Shown here piece by piece: positions 57,768 through 61,212 of a DNA stretch of 61,212 nt. The notes under the pieces were generated by a model that was not told the DNA's origin, made no database searches, and saw nothing but the letters and a program-made list of their open reading frames with translations. Each line of letters begins with the position of its first letter. Position 1 is the stretch's first letter. This stretch comes from Actinomycetota bacterium. GTDB lineage: Bacteria; Actinomycetota; Thermoleophilia; Solirubrobacterales; 70-9. The translations under genes and the position numbers were made by a program. The DNA lies in the NCBI GenBank assembly GCA_005885405.1, contig VAYN01000008.1:46922-108133 (forward strand), read 5' to 3'.

Positions 57768-59623
57768 TCTTCGCCTTCTTCTTCGCTGGCTTCCGCGACC
57801 AGCTTCCCGACCGTGATCGTCACCGTCGCGCCGGGTTTCTGTTCTGAGCCCGGCGGCGGGAACTGGTCTAGCACCCGCCCGTTCTGGCTCGGGACCGCGG
57901 TTTCTTCTTCTTCGACCGCGGGGGTGAGGCCAGCGGCGCGAATCGCTTCCACAGCTTCCCGCCGTTCCTTGCCGATCACGTTCGGGACCGATGCCTGTTC
58001 TTCTTCCTTTTCGCCCTTGGAGACGATGATCGAGACCGCCGAGCCCGGTTCTACCTCGCTGCCCGCGTCGGGTGCCTGACGGATCACCTGGCCCTTTGGC
58101 TCCGAGCTTTCCTCTTCTGAGATCGAGGCTTCGAGACCGCGGCTGCGCAAGCGCTGCACGGCGGTTTCGCGCTGAGCGCCGACCAGAACCGGGACCTTGG
58201 TCAGCTTCGGCCCGCGGGAGACGAAGAGGGTGACGGTCGAGCCGTTGGTCGCGGTGCTGCCGCCGCCGGGCTCGGTGCTGATCACGTTGCCGGCTTCGAC
58301 CGACTCGGAGTTGACGCGCTCGACCGCGACCTCAAAGCCGGCCGCTTCCAGCTTCCGCGTCGCCTCCTCCTCGCTCGTGCCGGCAACGGAGGGGACCTTG
58401 CCGCTGCCGGGGCCGGAGCTGACCGTCAGGGTCACGTCCGGCTTCGAGCAGAAGAAGGTGAGGAAAGCGCAGTCGAGGGACGCCTCCGGGGGCGAGGCGG
58501 GCGGGTCCTGCTCCAGCACTTCGTTGGCGGGCGCATCGCGCTGCACCCGGATCACTTCGCCGACCGTGAACCCCTTCTGCTCGAGCAGGGTGATTGCGAC
58601 GTTGAGCTGGTTGCCGGTGACGCCGGGGACCTTAGTCGAGGTGTCGCGGGTGAGGGCGAGGCCGACGAGGATGCCGATCAGGATCGCCGCGACGAGGAGC
58701 GCCCAGAGCCACCAGTTGCGTTTGCGCTCGTCCTCCAGCACCTCCTCCGGAGTGGCGACGATCGGGGGCGCCGCGAAGGTCGCCGTCTGCCCGGCGACGC
58801 CGGGGTCCTTAAGAGCCGCGTCGAGGGCGGCGATGAAGGCGTCGGCGCTCTGGAAGCGCTGCCCCGGCTCCTTCTCCAGCGCCCGCATCACCACCGCGTC
58901 GAGCGCTGGCGAGACCGCCGGGTTGATCGAGCTCGGCCGTTGCGGCGTCTCGGCGACCTGTTTCATCGCGATCGCGACGGCGCTTTCGCCCTCGAAGGGG
59001 ACCCGCCGGGTCAGCGCCTCGTAGAGGATGACGCCGATCGAGTAGAGGTCGGAGACGGGAGTGACTTCGAAGCCCTGCGCCTGCTCGGGCGAGAGGTATT
59101 GGGGAGTGCCCATCACCGAGCCGGTCTGGGTGATCTCCGAGACGCCGGCGCGGGCGATCCCGAAGTCGGTGACGACCGCCTTGCCCTCTTCGTCGACGAT
59201 CACGTTCTGCGGCTTCAGGTCGCGGTGGACGATCCCGTTGCGGTGGGCGAAGCGGGCGCCCTCGAGGACCTGGCGGACCAGCGCCACCGCCTGGTCGGGC
59301 GCGAGGCCGCGGTCGATCAGCTCCTTCAGCGTCGGCCCCTGGACGTAGCGCATCGCGATGTAGTTGACGTCGCCGTCGGAGCCGCGGTCGAAGACGGCGA
59401 CGATGTTCGGGTGCTGGAGGCCGGCGGCGTGCTCGGCCTCACGCTGGAAGCGGCCGACGAACTCCTGGTCCTGGAGGAAGCGGCGGTGCAGGACCTTCAG
59501 CGCCACCTGCCGCTGCAGGTGCGTGTCCTCGGCCAGCCAGACGTCGGCCATGCCGCCGCTGCCGATCCGGCGGACCACCCGGTATCGGTTGTCGACGATG
59601 CTTCCCTCGGCCACCTCAGCCAC
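57764..59623 (-). CDS. pknB: PASTA-domain Ser/Thr protein kinase (PknB/Stk1 type)
   Basis: A 619-residue protein. Kinase domain about 12-270: RIGSGGMADVWLAED, VALKVLHRRF, VHRDLKPQNVIVD, TDFGIARAG, GTPQYLSPEQ. Membrane helix about 310-332 (WWLWALLVAAILIGILVGLA). Four PASTA repeats follow outside: KVPGVTGNQLNVAITLLEQK, KVPSVAGTSEEEATRKLEAA, KVPVLVGAQRETAVQRLRSR, SVPNVIGKERREAVEAIRAA. The first repeat holds an insert with two cysteines (LDCAFLTFFCSK), perhaps a disulfide. PASTA kinases sense muropeptides or lipid II and phosphorylate division and wall proteins. The 16-base gap to pbpA and the overlap with ddl indicate one operon. Confidence 0.95.
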   Translation of the reverse strand: MAEVAEGSIVDNRYRVVRRIGSGGMADVWLAEDTHLQRQVALKVLHRRFLQDQEFVGRFQREAEHAAGLQHPNIVAVFDRGSDGDVNYIAMRYVQGPTLKELIDRGLAPDQAVALVRQVLEGARFAHRNGIVHRDLKPQNVIVDEEGKAVVTDFGIARAGVSEITQTGSVMGTPQYLSPEQAQGFEVTPVSDLYSIGVILYEALTRRVPFEGESAVAIAMKQVAETPQRPSSINPAVSPALDAVVMRALEKEPGQRFQSADAFIAALDAALKDPGVAGQTATFAAPPIVATPEEVLEDERKRNWWLWALLVAAILIGILVGLALTRDTSTKVPGVTGNQLNVAITLLEQKGFTVGEVIRVQRDAPANEVLEQDPPASPPEASLDCAFLTFFCSKPDVTLTVSSGPGSGKVPSVAGTSEEEATRKLEAAGFEVAVERVNSESVEAGNVISTEPGGGSTATNGSTVTLFVSRGPKLTKVPVLVGAQRETAVQRLRSRGLEASISEEESSEPKGQVIRQAPDAGSEVEPGSAVSIIVSKGEKEEEQASVPNVIGKERREAVEAIRAAGLTPAVEEEETAVPSQNGRVLDQFPPPGSEQKPGATVTITVGKLVAEASEEEGEE

Positions 59624-59638
59624 GCGCCACCAGCCTCC

Positions 59639-61105
59639 TCATTCTTCGCCGTTCAGGATCGCTTCCGCGACGTCGCGGAAGATCGGGGCGGCGATGTCAC
59701 CACCGAACTGTTCCGTGCACTCGACCGAGGCCGCGATCGCGATCTGCGGATCGTCGGCAGGGGCGAAGCCGATGAACCAGGCCTGGTTCTCGTTCTCGCC
59801 GCCACCGCAGGCCAGGTTGCCTGGGGTTTCCGCGGTTCCGGTCTTGCCGGCGACCGGGACCCCCGGGATCGCGGCGTTGGTGCCGGTGCCTTCGTTGACC
59901 ACGCCTTCCATCGCCGTCGTCAGCTCTGCCGCGGTCTCCTCGCTGACCGCCTCGCTGTAGACCGAGGGGTCCATCGTGTCGACGACGCGGCCGTCGGGGT
60001 CGATCTCGCGCTTCCAGATCTGCGGCTTCATCAGGGTGCCGCCGTTGGCGACCGCCGACGCCACCTGCGCCATCTGCAGCGGCGTCGCCAGCAGCCGCTC
60101 CTGGCCGATCGCGAGGCGGGCGAGGTCGACCGGGTCCTTCGCGGTCAGGACTTCTTCGTTTTCGAGGTCCCAGACCCCGCTCTCTTCCACCTCGTCTTCG
60201 GGTAGGTCGATCGCCGGGGTGGCATTGAACCCGAACCGTTCCATGTACTTGAAGAGGGTGTCGTTGCCGAGCTGCTGGCCGAGCTGGCCGAACCAGGTGT
60301 TGACCGAGTTGGTCAGCGCGGTGTCAAGGGTGGCGCCGAAGAAGTCCTGGTTGAAGTCGTTCTGCAGCGGCGTCCCTTCGACTTCGAGGGTGCCGGGCGC
60401 GTCGATCGTCGTTTCCGGCGTGATCGCGCCGCTGTCGAGCCCGGCGGCCGCGGTCACCACCTTGAAGGTCGAGCCCGGCGGGTAGAGCCCCTGCGTCGCC
60501 CGGTTCACCAGCGGCCTTTCGACCTCATCCGCATTCCACTTTTCGAAGTCATAGGGAACCCGGTTCGGGTCATACGGCGCGTTGGAGACCATCACCTTGA
60601 CCGCGCCGGTGCTGGGCTCGAGCGCGACGACGGCGCCGTAGCCGGCTTCCTCCAGCTCGGCCAGGGCCAGTCTTTGCGCTTCGGTGTCGATGCTGGTGAC
60701 GATGTCGTTGCCTTCCTGAGCATGGCCGAGCAGCTCGTCGGCGATCGAGCTGAACTCGGAGCCTTCGCCGACCAGTTCCTCGTTATGGAACTGCTCGAAC
60801 TCGGAATCGCCGTACTGGACGAAGCTGTAGCCGATCGGGTGGCCAAAAAGGGTGCCTTCGGGATAGCGGCGCACGTAGCGCTTCGCGGCGCCCTTGCCCT
60901 TCGCCACCGACTTCGCGATCACGGTCCCGTCGGCGGCAAGGATGCGGCCACGGGGGATCTGCTGCTGCTCCAGCAGCGGCCGCTTGTTCGCGTTTTTTTC
61001 CTTCAGCGCCTCGGCGTCGAAGACCGACCAGTAGGACGTGAACCCGATCAGGACCCCGAAGAGGACCATCACGAAGGCGAACAATTTGACGATCTGGCGG
61101 TTCAC
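59639..61105 (-). CDS. pbpA: Penicillin-binding protein, class B transpeptidase (PbpA type)
   Basis: A 488-residue protein starting with GTG that overlaps the rodA stop. Membrane anchor near the N-terminus (FVMVLFGVLIGFTSYW), dimerisation/pedestal region, then the transpeptidase: SxxK in PGSTFKVVTAAAG, SxN in LTNSVNTWFGQLG and KTG in VAGKTGTAETPGN. These three motifs make up a complete active site for cross-linking peptidoglycan during elongation or division; length and order of neighbours match actinobacterial pbpA rather than ftsI. Confidence 0.95.
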   Translation of the reverse strand: MNRQIVKLFAFVMVLFGVLIGFTSYWSVFDAEALKEKNANKRPLLEQQQIPRGRILAADGTVIAKSVAKGKGAAKRYVRRYPEGTLFGHPIGYSFVQYGDSEFEQFHNEELVGEGSEFSSIADELLGHAQEGNDIVTSIDTEAQRLALAELEEAGYGAVVALEPSTGAVKVMVSNAPYDPNRVPYDFEKWNADEVERPLVNRATQGLYPPGSTFKVVTAAAGLDSGAITPETTIDAPGTLEVEGTPLQNDFNQDFFGATLDTALTNSVNTWFGQLGQQLGNDTLFKYMERFGFNATPAIDLPEDEVEESGVWDLENEEVLTAKDPVDLARLAIGQERLLATPLQMAQVASAVANGGTLMKPQIWKREIDPDGRVVDTMDPSVYSEAVSEETAAELTTAMEGVVNEGTGTNAAIPGVPVAGKTGTAETPGNLACGGGENENQAWFIGFAPADDPQIAIAASVECTEQFGGDIAAPIFRDVAEAILNGEE

Positions 61106-61212
61106 GCCGTCGCTCCCAAAGCGGCCATCCGGCCGGGGGGCTCGGCGGCCTCACGCCGCGCGCGATCGGAGACCAACAGCAGCAGCGCCAGCAACACGAA
61201 GTGCGCGACGAT
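61102..61212 (-). CDS. rodA: RodA/FtsW-type SEDS glycosyltransferase, C-terminal fragment
   Basis: Only the last 36 codons are in the window, running off the edge: a membrane helix (IVAHFVLLALLLLVS) and a basic/Pro-rich tail (DRARREAAEPPG). The TGA overlaps the pbpA GTG. The identity rests on the tail sequence (FVLLALLLLVSDRARRE is typical) and on the rodA-pbpA-pknB order of actinobacteria; FtsW cannot be excluded. Confidence 0.7.
   Translation of the reverse strand: MVAHFVLLALLLLVSDRARREAAEPPGRMAALGATA

Overview
The window is GC-rich and its gene content points to a deep-branching actinobacterium, most likely Thermoleophilia/Solirubrobacterales. The reasons are: secreted NHL-repeat proteins ending in Cys/Lys-rich tails, families of small secreted paralogues, a rodA-pbpA-pknB(PASTA)-ddl block, a LexA box of the Gram-positive GAAC-N4-GTTC type in front of an imuB/dnaE2 cassette, and a ferredoxin-reductase/acyl-desaturase pair like Rv3230c-DesA3. 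This placement is inference; no rRNA is present.

Region 1 (1-18.7 kb, reverse strand) is a surface-protein block. It holds two giant NHL-repeat proteins (the one at 1-3471 frameshifted and cut by the window edge), a 957-residue secreted protein overlapping the intact NHL gene, two collagen-like Gly-X-Y proteins, and four small secreted paralogues. The small genes share a stereotyped layout: TTGACY-N17-TAGRWR promoter, leader hairpin upstream of the ribosome binding site, and a strong hairpin terminator that often has a GAGA tetraloop. A double winged-helix regulator (6806-7885) sits among them. Two more loci of the small family lie at 36.4-38.2 kb; one is a two-domain gene with a broken second domain.

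Region 2 (19-23 kb, reverse) has a membrane Ser/Thr kinase with an extracellular beta-rich domain, then purM-uppP-dedA with start/stop overlaps. Region 3 (23.1-34.6 kb, mostly forward) is a polysaccharide cluster: membrane sugar dehydratase, LytR_C protein, small periplasmic protein, O-antigen-ligase-like polymerase, flippase, three glycosyltransferases, initiating sugar phosphotransferase, GNAT and FemAB-like transferases. One glycosyltransferase frame contains the 3' part of a tRNA-Gly(GCC) gene read antisense as protein. Region 4 (34.6-36.3 kb) holds a DUF3105 protein and metF.

Region 5 (38.4-46.8 kb) has an enoyl-CoA hydratase, three related TetR regulators, and an SOS-type mutagenesis cassette (shortened ImuB, DUF6504 protein, DnaE2) whose 3' end overlaps an opposing double winged-helix regulator. 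Region 6 (47-56.7 kb) is mixed and decayed: an ECF sigma pseudogene, MFS exporter, LapA-like protein, BacA-like protein, reductase/desaturase pair behind a large palindrome, frameshifted lipase, SGNH hydrolase, GNAT, broken queuosine-salvage gene, and a third double winged-helix regulator. Region 7 (56.8-61.2 kb, reverse) is the cell-wall/division block rodA(partial)-pbpA-pknB-ddl.

At least five genes are interrupted by frameshifts or internal deletions, so either accessory genes are eroding here or the assembly contains indels. No CRISPR array, insertion sequence, rRNA or intact tRNA was seen.
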